35,869 nt of DNA from MED-G78 sp964546275 (lineage in GTDB: Bacteria > Pseudomonadota > Gammaproteobacteria > Magnimaribacterales > D2472), in assembly GCA_964546275.1 (NCBI GenBank), contig CAZJJG010000013.1, positions 1 to 35,869 on the forward strand, written 5' to 3'. Positions within the stretch are counted from its first letter, which is position 1; every line of letters begins with the position of its first letter. Shown here piece by piece: positions 17,610-26,494 of the stretch. The notes under the pieces were generated by a model that worked only from the letters and a program-made list of their open reading frames with translations, made no database searches and had not been told where the DNA came from. A program made the translations under genes and the position numbers.

Positions 17610-18040
17610 CAAGTTATCTCCTTAATTTGAATGTTTGAATTATCCTGTTGTATTAAATGTGAAATGGTTACATTGCTTAGAAATGAATCGACAACATTAT
17701 TCAAATCACTCCACAAATTGTGTGCGTTACATTTTTTACCATGATGACATGATGAAGAGCCATTACAGCTAGTTGCATCAAGATCTTCATCAACAGCATT
17801 CATAATATCTTTTATGGATATAAATAATGGATCTTTGGCATAAATATAACCGCCTTTTCTTCCTCTCACACTCTCAACAATTCCAGCTAATCTTAATTTT
17901 CTAAATAATTGCTCAAGATATGTTATTTCAATATTTTGACGATTAGATATATCCGATAATGCTACAGGGCCGTCATTCTGAAGTGCGCAGAGTTCGGTTA
18001 GAGCATTTACAGCATATTTGCTTTTAGTCGTGAGTTTCAC
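17609..18040 (-). CDS. iscR: Fe-S-sensing Rrf2 transcription regulator IscR
   Basis: Rrf2-family repressor of the isc operon; with a [2Fe-2S] cluster bound it represses its own promoter. 143 residues. Winged helix at about 1-65, cluster ligands C92, C98 and C104 with His107 (SCNGSSSCHHGKKCNAH), the same numbering as E. coli. The start is GTG at 18040; no ATG is near. The promoter and operator lie so close (see the promoter entry) that the mRNA may begin at or next to the GTG. Confidence 0.96.
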   Translation of the reverse strand: MKLTTKSKYAVNALTELCALQNDGPVALSDISNRQNIEITYLEQLFRKLRLAGIVESVRGRKGGYIYAKDPLFISIKDIMNAVDEDLDATSCNGSSSCHHGKKCNAHNLWSDLNNVVDSFLSNVTISHLIQQDNSNIQIKEIT

Positions 18041-18046
18041 GCGCCA

Positions 18047-18074
18047 ATTATAGATACCCGACTATTTTAGTCAA
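18047..18074 (-). promoter_or_regulatory. iscR promoter
   Basis: Minus strand: -35 TTGACT at 18074-18069, a 16-base spacer, and a perfect -10 TATAAT at 18052-18047. The -35 overlaps the purC stop codon. Only 6 bases (TGGCGC) separate the -10 from the GTG of iscR, so a start 7 bases after the hexamer would be the first base of iscR. Confidence 0.75.
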
Positions 18075-18078
18075 GTTT
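18054..18078 (-). promoter_or_regulatory. IscR type 1 operator
   Basis: A 25-base site on the minus strand. Compared with the type 1 consensus I recall from E. coli (ATASYYGACTRWWWY followed by AGTCRRSTAT), I count 24 of 25 matches; the only mismatch is the second base. Core dyad: GACT at 18072-18069 and AGTC at 18063-18060. It covers the -35 and most of the spacer of the iscR promoter, so bound [2Fe-2S]-IscR would block RNA polymerase. This indicates classic autoregulation. Confidence 0.85.
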
Positions 18079-18786
18079 AATATTCATTCCCAATCTATCT
18101 GCAACTTGATGATAAGACTCGACCACATCTCCCAAGCCTTGTCTAAATCTATCTTTATCCATTTTAGCTAATGTTTCTGTATCCCAAAGCCTGCATCCAT
18201 CTGGTGTAAATTCATCAGCCAGAAGAAGTTTGTTGTTAGTAATTCCAAATTCAACTTTAAAATCTACCAATATTAGATTACTTGCCAAGAAAAGCTCTGA
18301 TAGAATTTCATTTATTTTTAAAGTTACTGCCTTCATTTCTTTTATATGAGCTGCGCTGGCCCAACCAAAAGACAATATATGCTCATCAGTAATTAAAGGA
18401 TCGCCTAGATCATCATCTTTTAAGAAAAATTCAAATAATGGCGACTCTAATATAAGACCATCTTCAGTTCCTAGTCTTCTACAAATTGACCCTGTTGCTC
18501 TATTGCGGACAACGCATTCTATAGGAAACATTTCTAATTTATGAACAAGAGAATCTGTTGAATTTAAGATTTCAATATGATGAGTCTCAATTCCCTTAGA
18601 TTCTAGGTGCTTCATAATAAAAGCATTGAATTGATTATTTACTGAGCCCTTGCCAAGAAGAGCTTCTTTTTTCTTTCCATCAAAAGCAGATGTATCATCT
18701 CTAAAATGCATTATTAATTGATCAGATGTATCAGTTGTATATAAAGATTTAGCCTTGCCTGTTGTTATTTCATTAATTTTATTCAT
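18067..18786 (-). CDS. purC: SAICAR synthetase
   Basis: Phosphoribosylaminoimidazole-succinocarboxamide synthase, joining aspartate to CAIR in purine synthesis. 239 residues, the normal bacterial size. Visible are the N-terminal GKAKSLYTTDTSDQL, VVRNRATGS, LVDFKVEFG and the LLADEFTPDGCRLWD motif. It overlaps the bamC stop by one base. Its own stop codon is part of the iscR -35/operator region. Confidence 0.98.
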   Translation of the reverse strand: MNKINEITTGKAKSLYTTDTSDQLIMHFRDDTSAFDGKKKEALLGKGSVNNQFNAFIMKHLESKGIETHHIEILNSTDSLVHKLEMFPIECVVRNRATGSICRRLGTEDGLILESPLFEFFLKDDDLGDPLITDEHILSFGWASAAHIKEMKAVTLKINEILSELFLASNLILVDFKVEFGITNNKLLLADEFTPDGCRLWDTETLAKMDKDRFRQGLGDVVESYHQVADRLGMNIKLD

Positions 18787-19766
18787 TAGCTTAGTGACTC
18801 ATTAATTTTAGATAATAAAGTTTCAGCATCTTCGATGCTCCCATTTGCAGCCTTTGCTGTAATAACTGTTTTTGCTCCGATTGCTTTAACATTAACTTCA
18901 AATGCTGCCTCTTCACCAAGGATAAGCCCTTCTTCATTCTCTTCTTTTCCAAAGGATAAAAAGGAAAAGAAGCCAGGATTTGTCTCGCTAGCATAACTAA
19001 CGTAAAAAATTCCTTCGTCTCTATTTCTATCATTAGTGACAATGCTTCCTGCTTTTAAAGCTCTGCTCACAGCAGACCAAGCTCTTGGATAAGTTAAATC
19101 AAGCTCAATTACTGTTTGATTATCCTTAGAAAAAATTCTTGCTTTTTTATTTTCATTCAAACTCTGAGCTGCAAGAGAAGTTCCAGAAAAATTTTCGACT
19201 GAAGCGGCAAGATAATCAACAATTTTTTCAAACTCTGGTTTTAAAAACTCAGAATCACTAATATTTTCATTATTTATGTTTAGATGTTTTAAAAATATTT
19301 CTGTAGAAGCCTCTTTAATTCCATGCTCAACAGTCATTTCGAGACTAGAACTCTCATCATATTTAATTTTTATAATACCTTGTTCTGCATTTGTAGAAAT
19401 AATCTTATAGCTAGATGCTTCCCAATAGTTTTTAGAGATAGGCCAAGCAGTAGATGGAAGAGTCTCAACATATATCCACATTAACTCACCTAATCTTCTT
19501 AATTGAACTTCAGATGCGCCTCCTGAAGAAAAAACTTGTCTAGGTTTTGGTATATCTTTAGGAGATTCTGCATAAACACTAACTTCTACAGGGTAGTGGT
19601 TATCCTTAGAAATATTATCTAGGGAATCAGGTATATCTAAATTAGGAGAAACCTCTTCTTCAAGAAAGTCATACTTGGTTTCTGGGAACATCCCCTCAGG
19701 CCCAGTAATGTATGAACATGACTGAATAAATAAAATAGTTAATGTAATTTGGAATATATTTTTCAT
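18786..19766 (-). CDS. bamC: Outer membrane assembly lipoprotein BamC
   Basis: Accessory lipoprotein of the BAM complex. 326 residues. A signal peptide ends at lipobox IQSC (Cys17), followed by the unstructured BamD-binding segment (PEGMFPETKYDFLEEE) and two helix-grip domains (about 75-200 and 215-326). Start overlaps the dapA stop as ATGA. The order dapA-bamC-purC is shared with E. coli and Pseudomonas, supporting the call despite modest sequence conservation. Confidence 0.92.
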   Translation of the reverse strand: MKNIFQITLTILFIQSCSYITGPEGMFPETKYDFLEEEVSPNLDIPDSLDNISKDNHYPVEVSVYAESPKDIPKPRQVFSSGGASEVQLRRLGELMWIYVETLPSTAWPISKNYWEASSYKIISTNAEQGIIKIKYDESSSLEMTVEHGIKEASTEIFLKHLNINNENISDSEFLKPEFEKIVDYLAASVENFSGTSLAAQSLNENKKARIFSKDNQTVIELDLTYPRAWSAVSRALKAGSIVTNDRNRDEGIFYVSYASETNPGFFSFLSFGKEENEEGLILGEEAAFEVNVKAIGAKTVITAKAANGSIEDAETLLSKINESLS

Positions 19767-20659
19767 AATAGTTTTAATTTTACCATCTCTGACTCGATCT
19801 GTTCATGAAAAGTTTCATTAAGATTAACTAAAGGCAATCTAATATTATTCTCAATTCTGTTAAGTTTATAAAGAATCCATTTTATAGGTATTGGGTTTGA
19901 TTCAATAAAGCATAAATCATAGAAATTTTTATAAATATTATTTATCTCATCAGCCTTCTCAAAATTTCCATCAAAGGCATTATTGCAGATTGATGATATT
20001 TGATGCGGCAGTGCATTTGCTACAACTGATATTACTCCATGAGATCCCAGCTTAATAGATTCTAAAAATGTTGGATCATCGCCAGAGTAAATATAGAAAT
20101 TTTTAGTCTCTTCTAATGCTTTTGATATTTTAATTAACTCCACCACTCTGCTTATATCATTTACAGCTTCTTTAACACCTATTATGTTTGTATGATTTGC
20201 TAAAACTTTTACTGTAGATGGCAATAAATCACATCCAGTTCTAGAGGGAACATTATATAAAATTTGAGGTATATCTATAGTATCTGCAATTAATTGATAA
20301 TGATTAATTAAGCCTTCTTGAGTGGGCTTATTGTAATAAGGGGTTACTAAAAGACAAAAATCTGCTCCAACACTTTTTGCTTCTTTGGTTAAGTTAATAA
20401 CCTGCTGCGTGGAATTAGATCCTGTTCCTGCTATAACTGGAATTCTGCTATCAACATATTCAACTGTTTTTGCTATAACCTCTATATGTTCTTTAGCATT
20501 TAATGTAGATGACTCTCCTGTTGTTCCAACAGAAACAATGCCATGAGTGTCATTGTCTATATGCCAATTAACTAAATTTTTTAGTGATCGATAATCTGGG
20601 CTTCCATTTGATAATAGTGGGGTCACTAATGCGACCAAACTTCCTTTAGGGGGTTGCAT
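19763..20659 (-). CDS. dapA: 4-hydroxy-tetrahydrodipicolinate synthase
   Basis: Condenses pyruvate with aspartate semialdehyde; entry to lysine and diaminopimelate synthesis. 298 residues, TIM barrel. Visible are GSLVALVTPL, the GTTGESSTL pyruvate-site motif, YNVPSRTGCDL with the catalytic Tyr, and the Schiff-base Lys in IIGVKEA. It is divergent from bcp with 65 bases between. Confidence 0.98.
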   Translation of the reverse strand: MQPPKGSLVALVTPLLSNGSPDYRSLKNLVNWHIDNDTHGIVSVGTTGESSTLNAKEHIEVIAKTVEYVDSRIPVIAGTGSNSTQQVINLTKEAKSVGADFCLLVTPYYNKPTQEGLINHYQLIADTIDIPQILYNVPSRTGCDLLPSTVKVLANHTNIIGVKEAVNDISRVVELIKISKALEETKNFYIYSGDDPTFLESIKLGSHGVISVVANALPHQISSICNNAFDGNFEKADEINNIYKNFYDLCFIESNPIPIKWILYKLNRIENNIRLPLVNLNETFHEQIESEMVKLKLL

Positions 20660-20724
20660 GAATATTTGTTTCAGTAAAAAATAGGGTTATAGAATTATTT
20701 TATATTAACAATTAAGGAAAGAAA

Positions 20725-21198
20725 ATGACAAAAAATCTATTAGGCAAGAAATCTCCAAAATTTAAAGCTGAATGTACCAGTAATAAAACTATTTCCTCAG
20801 AAGATTTTTTAGGTAAAAATTTAGTATTATATTTTTATCCAAAAGATAGCACTCCGGGATGTACGACTGAAGGTCAAGAATTTAGGGATGCTTTTAAAAA
20901 ATTTAAATCACTCAATACAGAAATTCTTGGGGTCTCTAGGGAATCTATTAAATCTCATGAAAACTTTAAAGCAAAACAAAATTTTCCATTTGAATTACTT
21001 TCTGATCCAGATGAAAAAGTATGTAAAGCCTTTGATGTTATGAAACTCAAGTCAATGTATGGAAGAGAGTATATTGGAGTTGATAGAAGTACTTTTATTA
21101 TTAATACAAAAGGTAAAGTGGTTAATGAATGGCGGTCAGTTAAAGTAAAGGGTCATGTTGCAGAAGTGCTAGAGGCTGTTGGAGCTATTAAAAATTAG
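20725..21198 (+). CDS. bcp: Thioredoxin-dependent peroxiredoxin Bcp/PrxQ
   Basis: Reduces hydroperoxides. 157 residues, thioredoxin fold. Peroxidatic Cys46 lies in YPKDSTPGCTTEGQEF. The resolving Cys found five residues later in E. coli Bcp is absent (Gln51), as is the one near residue 82 used in Xylella PrxQ; the other cysteines are C17 and C100. It may therefore work as a 1-Cys enzyme or use an unusual partner. Shine-Dalgarno AAGGAA precedes the ATG. The stop codon overlaps that of the convergent perM (TTAG). Confidence 0.95.
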   Translation: MTKNLLGKKSPKFKAECTSNKTISSEDFLGKNLVLYFYPKDSTPGCTTEGQEFRDAFKKFKSLNTEILGVSRESIKSHENFKAKQNFPFELLSDPDEKVCKAFDVMKLKSMYGREYIGVDRSTFIINTKGKVVNEWRSVKVKGHVAEVLEAVGAIKN

Positions 21199-22307
21199 CC
21201 TTGAGAAGGCCATGCATTCCATATAGCTTTAATAAAAGTAGCTATAGGTATTGCAAGAAATATTCCCCAAAAACCAAACATGCTTCCAAAAATAAATACT
21301 GCTAGTATTATTACAACTGGATGTAATTTAACTGCATCAGAAAATATTAGAGGAACTAGTAGATTTCCATCCAAGGCTTGTAATAGCAAGTAAAGACCAG
21401 TTAATAAGTAAAATTCTGTAGATACGCCAAACTGGATTAATCCTACAGCTAAAACTGGGATCGTAACAAGAAATGCTCCTACATAAGGAATTAAAACTGA
21501 TATTCCTACAAGCGCAGCAAGCAGCGCAGTATAGTTTAGTCCTAATGATGCAAATATGACGGCTGAAACCAAACCAACAATCAATATTTCTATTGACTTA
21601 CCTCTTACATAATTGCTTAACTGATTGTCCATCTCAGACCAAACATTTGAAAGCATTTTTCTCTCGCCAGGTATAAGTTCCATGAAACTATTAATGATAT
21701 TCTTTCTATCAAAGAGAAAGAAATATACCAATATTGGAAAAAGAATAAGATACATAACAAAGCTAATAGTTCCCTGTATTCCTGTTAGAGATGTCTTAAC
21801 TATATTTTGAGTAAAGCCAGTTAATTCTGCTGATATGCCTTCAAAGAATGAGGCTACTTGCTCAGGAGAAAGAAGGTCTGGATAATTACTTGGAACAGTC
21901 TGAATAAAAATAATTAATTCGTTAATTAATCTTGGTGACTCTAAGACTAGAGCCTGAAGCTGCTGATAGATTAGCGGAACTAGCCATGTTAGCAAAGTAG
22001 TAGTTACTATTAAGAAAAATATGTATGTTATTACTAAAGCAGACGATGTTTTAACTCCGTATCCCTCTAATCTAACCTGCACACCAACAAGTAAATATGC
22101 AACCATGATACTTATTAAAAATGGTGATAGAACACTACCAAAAAGAGTAATAGCTACAAGAGAAACTACTAAAATTAATGAAAATACAATTGTTTCTTCA
22201 TTCACAAATACTTTTTTTATTGATTGAGTAAAGAAAAAATATCCCATACTTGCAAATAAACCTAAAGCTATAAAAGATAGTGCGTTGCTAAGTAATGAAT
22301 CACTCAT
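21195..22307 (-). CDS. perM: AI-2E/PerM family membrane transporter
   Basis: Inner-membrane protein of the AI-2E (UPF0118) family; members include E. coli PerM, YdiK and TqsA, with exporter or antiporter roles shown for a few. 370 residues with about 8 membrane helices and the family central region (PGERKMLSNVWSEMDNQLSNYVRG) and C-terminal GIFLAIPIATFIKAI. Substrate unknown. The bcp-perM-bepA neighbourhood also occurs in E. coli, which favours PerM. Confidence 0.88.
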   Translation of the reverse strand: MSDSLLSNALSFIALGLFASMGYFFFTQSIKKVFVNEETIVFSLILVVSLVAITLFGSVLSPFLISIMVAYLLVGVQVRLEGYGVKTSSALVITYIFFLIVTTTLLTWLVPLIYQQLQALVLESPRLINELIIFIQTVPSNYPDLLSPEQVASFFEGISAELTGFTQNIVKTSLTGIQGTISFVMYLILFPILVYFFLFDRKNIINSFMELIPGERKMLSNVWSEMDNQLSNYVRGKSIEILIVGLVSAVIFASLGLNYTALLAALVGISVLIPYVGAFLVTIPVLAVGLIQFGVSTEFYLLTGLYLLLQALDGNLLVPLIFSDAVKLHPVVIILAVFIFGSMFGFWGIFLAIPIATFIKAIWNAWPSQG

Positions 22308-22472
22308 AAAAAATATAATTCCTTTTAATACTGTTAATTATAAAAACTATTTCAAATTATTATTGTCAGATAGTAGATATATATAAATTATGATAATTTA
22401 TTAAGTTATATTAATCTAATAAATAATGCAGATATTGCTTTGGTTAAGAATACAAATTTTTAAAATAAAAGA

Positions 22473-23900
22473 ATGAAAAAAATACTTTTTATACTACTTC
22501 TTGCAAATATTCATCATATTTATGCTGAACCAGAGCTAGATTTATCTCTCCCAGAGTTAGGCGATAGAGTATCTGGCGTGGTATCTGGTGAACAAGAAAA
22601 AGTTATAGGAAATGAATTTTTAAAGCAAATATATAGCCAGGCTCCATTAATATCAGATCCTTTGATACAAGAATATTCTGAATTATTAATATATAGATTA
22701 TCTGAGTATAGTCAGGTTAAAGATAGAAGCTTTAATGTACTTTTAATTGATGATAAATCTCTCAATGCTTTTGCTGCTCCAGGCGGTGTTATTGGTATTA
22801 ATGGAGGTCTTTTTTTAAATGCAGAAAATGAAGGACAGTTTGCTTCAGTTCTTACCCATGAGCTTGCTCATTTAAGTCAAAGACATTTTGCTAGAAATAT
22901 ACTTAATTCAAGAGACAATAATCTTGCCTCAACTCTTGTTATGGTTTCAGCAATTGCTGCAGCTATAGCAACAAATAATCCAACTGCATTTATTGCAGGG
23001 CCAGCTTATTTACAGCAACAAGCATTACGCTATAGTCGTTTATTTGAAAAGGAAGCTGATAGAGTTGGATTTAATAATCTTATCAATGCGCAATATGACC
23101 CTTCTAGCATGGGAATGATGTTTGAACAAATGGCAAAACTAAGAAGGTTAGCAGGTGATAATATTCCAGAATTCCTCTTAACTCATCCAATCTCCTCTTC
23201 AAGAGTTGCTGATGCTTTTAATGCAGCAGATCAAATAGAAAACTCATATAAAACTAAGGACTCTGTTAACTATCAGTTAATAAGGGGTAGGCTTCAAATG
23301 AGGTATGAATTAATTCCATTAAGCTCACTAAGGAAAATGGAGAACTTAATAGCTACTGAGCCGTCTAATCAAAATAGATATGCTTTATCAATTGCCTATA
23401 AAAATACTGGAAACTTTACAAAGAGCTTACAAGAGATAGATAAGTTAATTGCTAATAATCCAAAAAATTTAATTCTAGCTAATACTAAAGCTGAGATTTT
23501 ATTAGACCAAGGAAATTCAGATGGAGCTCTGGAGCTTGTAAATAAATCTTTAAATATATCGCCTAAAAATTATCCTCTTTCAGTCCTTAAGGCTAAAATT
23601 CTTGCATATAAGAAACAACTATTTGCTGCTGAAGAGCTAATTAGAGATCAGTTATTAAGAAGAAATACAGATCCTTATCTTTGGCTCTATCTCTCAGAAA
23701 TTCAAAGAGATAGCAAAAATGTTGTGGGCTATCATCAAAGTAGAGCAGAGTATTATTTACTCTTAGGTCAATACGAAGATGCCTTAAATCAACTTCAATT
23801 TGCATTAAAATTAACTGAAAATAATTTTCAAGTTTCTGAATTAATTATGACAAAAATTAATGCAGCAAGACAATCAATTGAAGGTCTTAGAGGTCAATAG
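22473..23900 (+). CDS. bepA: Periplasmic M48 metalloprotease/chaperone BepA
   Basis: Zinc protease that assists or degrades LptD and other outer-membrane proteins near the BAM complex. 475 residues. Signal peptide (MKKILFILLLANIHHIYA), M48 domain with zinc motif HELAH (129-133) and the third ligand Glu194 in FEKEADRVGF, then a C-terminal TPR domain from about 265. It stands alone on the plus strand, with 165 bases of AT-rich upstream DNA in which I see no clear promoter. The end overlaps the convergent transporter gene by 7 bases. Confidence 0.93.
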   Translation: MKKILFILLLANIHHIYAEPELDLSLPELGDRVSGVVSGEQEKVIGNEFLKQIYSQAPLISDPLIQEYSELLIYRLSEYSQVKDRSFNVLLIDDKSLNAFAAPGGVIGINGGLFLNAENEGQFASVLTHELAHLSQRHFARNILNSRDNNLASTLVMVSAIAAAIATNNPTAFIAGPAYLQQQALRYSRLFEKEADRVGFNNLINAQYDPSSMGMMFEQMAKLRRLAGDNIPEFLLTHPISSSRVADAFNAADQIENSYKTKDSVNYQLIRGRLQMRYELIPLSSLRKMENLIATEPSNQNRYALSIAYKNTGNFTKSLQEIDKLIANNPKNLILANTKAEILLDQGNSDGALELVNKSLNISPKNYPLSVLKAKILAYKKQLFAAEELIRDQLLRRNTDPYLWLYLSEIQRDSKNVVGYHQSRAEYYLLLGQYEDALNQLQFALKLTENNFQVSELIMTKINAARQSIEGLRGQ

Positions 23901-25138
23901 ATTTTTGTTTCTTTTGATATTTTAATTCCAACATAGGAAAGAATTCCTGTTAATGGTATAGCTAGTAAAGGTATTACAGAAAAGGTAACTCCGATAGATT
24001 GGCCAAGTGTTATAAATAAACTTCCTGAAAGATCGCCAAACCTCGAAACAAAAGTATCTACAAAAACTGAAGATTTATATCTATCATTTTGTTGTAAATG
24101 GCTATAAACAATTTCTCGAGTTGGCTTATTGATAGCATATTCAAATAATCGAAGAAATACCGTAACAAAAATGACAATAGAGATTGTTGGAGAGATGGAA
24201 TATGCAAGAAAGACAAGTAGAAAAGCAGCTCCATATAAAAACAGTATTTTTCTAACGCCCAAGAAGTTAATAATAATTGATGTGAGCAATAATTGAGTTG
24301 GTAAAGTTAAAATTGTTACTAGCTGCTCCATTTCTGCAAATAAAGCTATGCGTTCAACGGAATCGCTTGACCAAGCATCAATAATAGATATTGCGGTCAT
24401 CCAATGAACAGTCATAAGCCCTGTCCATATCCATACATAAATAGCAATTGATCGGATGTCTTTCTTAGTTAAGGCGTTTCTTATTCCATCAAAGCCGCCT
24501 CCTCCAACAGCCTTAGCTGTTTCATGATTATTCTTAGAATTTGTGTAACTGATTAAAATTAAACCAACAAATAGAGCAGCAAAAAGTAAAAAAATAGCTG
24601 ACATACTAAAAAATTCTAAGCCATAATTAGTAAATGAGCTTGAAAATCTTTTAGATATCTCTGATCCAAATAAAGCTCCAAAAGATCCACCAGCCATTAT
24701 TACTCCATAATAATTTCTTGATTGTGACGATCGAAATACATTAATAATTACTACCCAGAAAATTGAAACTACGAAGAAAGAGTAAATATTGCACCATATA
24801 TAAAAAGCTCGACCAAGCCATGCAACTCCTTGCAAATCTAGAACCTTCCAAGAAAATAAAAATCCTAAAAGGTTTGCAATAAAGAATAAATAACATGTAA
24901 TTAATAATCGTTTTAGATTGTTCTGTGAAGCAGCCCATGAATATATTGGATTAACCAACAGCATAGCCAAAGCTCCTGCCGCGAGCAGTAAAGGTAAATT
25001 ATCTACATTTGAGACAGCCATTTCATTACGAACAGGTCTAAGAACATACCAAGAAGACAAAACAAAAAAGAAAAATAAACCTGCAAGAGATGATTCTTTA
25101 GTAAAAGGAAGAAATAATTTTTTAAGAAATATATTCAT
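23894..25138 (-). CDS. Tlc/NTT-related (ATP:ADP antiporter-like) MFS-fold membrane protein
   Basis: 414-residue polytopic membrane protein with about 11-12 helices. The N-terminal segment SSWYVLRPVRNEMAV followed by NLPLLLAAGAL is characteristic of a family from free-living proteobacteria annotated as MFS transporter or Tlc-like ATP/ADP antiporter. Also visible are FWVVIINVF, GGSFGALFGS and INKPTREIVYS. True nucleotide exchange is known only for obligate intracellular bacteria and plastids (about 500 residues); substrate in free-living species is unknown, so I give no function. It lies between bepA and tRNA-Lys. Confidence 0.75.
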   Translation of the reverse strand: MNIFLKKLFLPFTKESSLAGLFFFFVLSSWYVLRPVRNEMAVSNVDNLPLLLAAGALAMLLVNPIYSWAASQNNLKRLLITCYLFFIANLLGFLFSWKVLDLQGVAWLGRAFYIWCNIYSFFVVSIFWVVIINVFRSSQSRNYYGVIMAGGSFGALFGSEISKRFSSSFTNYGLEFFSMSAIFLLFAALFVGLILISYTNSKNNHETAKAVGGGGFDGIRNALTKKDIRSIAIYVWIWTGLMTVHWMTAISIIDAWSSDSVERIALFAEMEQLVTILTLPTQLLLTSIIINFLGVRKILFLYGAAFLLVFLAYSISPTISIVIFVTVFLRLFEYAINKPTREIVYSHLQQNDRYKSSVFVDTFVSRFGDLSGSLFITLGQSIGVTFSVIPLLAIPLTGILSYVGIKISKETKIY

Positions 25139-25198
25139 CTTCTTATATTTTTTTGTAACTAAATGTATATAAGTAATTTGAAATTTTTATGCTGTAAA

Positions 25199-25274
25199 TG
25201 GTGGGTCGCACAGGATTCGAACCTGTGACCAATTGGTTAAAAGCCAACTGCTCTACCAACTGAGCTAGCGACCC
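25199..25274 (-). tRNA. tRNA-Lys (anticodon UUU)
   Basis: 76 bases on the minus strand. Acceptor stem GGGTCGC/GCGACCC, D arm GCTCAGTTGGTAGAGC, anticodon arm with loop CTTTTAA (anticodon TTT), T arm ACAGG-TTCGAAT-CCTGT, discriminator A and an encoded CCA (25201-25199). A Lys tRNA after cpoB is also found in E. coli. Confidence 0.98.
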
Positions 25275-25303
25275 TTGATTTAGCATGTCATAAAAAGTGG
25301 TGA

Positions 25304-25972
25304 TTATTCCATATCTTCTATGCTTTGCAAAGACATAGATGATGCAGAGTTATTAGGGAATTCGCGAATGACAAATTGATACTTTTCTTTTGCCATTTTT
25401 ATGTCCCCTTGCTTAAAGGAAATATCTCCTAATTTTTTATGAGCAAGTGGCACTCTCCAGTGATTTTTGAAAGATGAAATTAATTGTATATAGTATCTTT
25501 TACTATCCTCAAAGTTACCTGAAGAAAATTCAATTTCCCCCAACCAGAATAAGGATAAAGGCAGTTTGTCTGGATCTGAGAAGTTGGTTATTAAATAATT
25601 AAAAAGTTTTTTTGCAGAATTATAGTCCTCATTACCTAGGGATAAAATTGCTTGATTATAGATCTCCTCAATGCTCTGAGAATCATTAATGCCATCAAAT
25701 CTATATACATCTTCTCCTAAGGCAGGATCAGTAGAATCTAGATTTACTGATTCAGCAACTTCTTCTTTTACTGATTCATTTATTAACTTTTCAATTAAAT
25801 AATTTTGAGCTTCAACCTCATTTCTTAGATCTGCCATTTCCATTTCAAGCTCTTGCATCTTTAAAAATAAAATATCAGATTCCGTTGATTGAGAATCTTG
25901 AGTTATTGAAAAGCTTGAAAAAAATACTAAAAAACTAGAAAGAACTAATTGTTTATTAATTAGTTTATACAT
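25304..25972 (-). CDS. cpoB: Tol-Pal-associated periplasmic protein CpoB (YbgF)
   Basis: Periplasmic protein that couples peptidoglycan synthesis by PBP1B with Tol-driven outer membrane constriction. 222 residues: signal peptide (about 1-24), coiled-coil trimerisation segment at about 32-70 (FLKMQELEMEMADLRNEVEA), a linker, and three TPR-like repeats from about 100 (YNQAILSLGNEDYNSAKKLF). It begins 7 bases after pal and closes the Tol-Pal cluster. Confidence 0.93.
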   Translation of the reverse strand: MYKLINKQLVLSSFLVFFSSFSITQDSQSTESDILFLKMQELEMEMADLRNEVEAQNYLIEKLINESVKEEVAESVNLDSTDPALGEDVYRFDGINDSQSIEEIYNQAILSLGNEDYNSAKKLFNYLITNFSDPDKLPLSLFWLGEIEFSSGNFEDSKRYYIQLISSFKNHWRVPLAHKKLGDISFKQGDIKMAKEKYQFVIREFPNNSASSMSLQSIEDME

Positions 25973-25979
25973 TTAGAAA

Positions 25980-26474
25980 TTAATTTATTTCGGCTCTTCT
26001 GTTTCTAGCCCAAGATCTTTCATTTGAGCTAGAAACAGCTGGCATCTCTTCTCCGTAACTCTTTACAGTTAATCTTGATTTTGGAATACCTTTAAGAGCA
26101 AGGTAATCAGCTACGCTTTCTGCTCTTCTTTGACCTAAAGCAAGATTATATTCTCTTGTTCCTCGCTCATCAGCATGACCTGCTATTGTTATCTCTATTG
26201 CAGAATTTTCTTTCATTAGCTCTATTATGCTTTTTAGTGCTTGAATAGATCTTGTGGATAAATTGAACTTATCAAACTCAAAGTAAACCGTTGCATTAGC
26301 AAAAACAGCCTTAGACTCTAATGGAGAAGCTAATTCATCCTTATTAGATGAAACCTCTATACTTTGAATAGAATCTTCATAGACAGCCTCTTCTGTAACT
26401 TGAACGCTACTACAGGAAGCTACAAAGAGTCCTATAAAAGCATATGAGATCATTGATTTATTGCTAGTTTTCAT
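25980..26474 (-). CDS. pal: Peptidoglycan-associated lipoprotein Pal
   Basis: Outer-membrane lipoprotein that binds diaminopimelate in peptidoglycan and TolB. 164 residues from the ATG at 26474, which has GGAG 8 bases upstream; the open frame extends to 26516 but would overlap tolB. Lipobox VASC (Cys21), then an OmpA-like domain with VYFEFDKFNL and the peptidoglycan-binding GHADERGTREYNLALGQRRA. The protein ends shortly after RNRRAEIN, a normal ending for Pal. Confidence 0.97.
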   Translation of the reverse strand: MKTSNKSMISYAFIGLFVASCSSVQVTEEAVYEDSIQSIEVSSNKDELASPLESKAVFANATVYFEFDKFNLSTRSIQALKSIIELMKENSAIEITIAGHADERGTREYNLALGQRRAESVADYLALKGIPKSRLTVKSYGEEMPAVSSSNERSWARNRRAEIN

Positions 26475-26494
26475 ATTTTTTCTCCAAAAAAAAT

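Noticed and set aside
22308..22472. Promoter for bepA starting at TTGTCA (22363)
   Set aside because: No convincing -10 at 16-18 bases; several TATA-like strings nearby prevent a choice.
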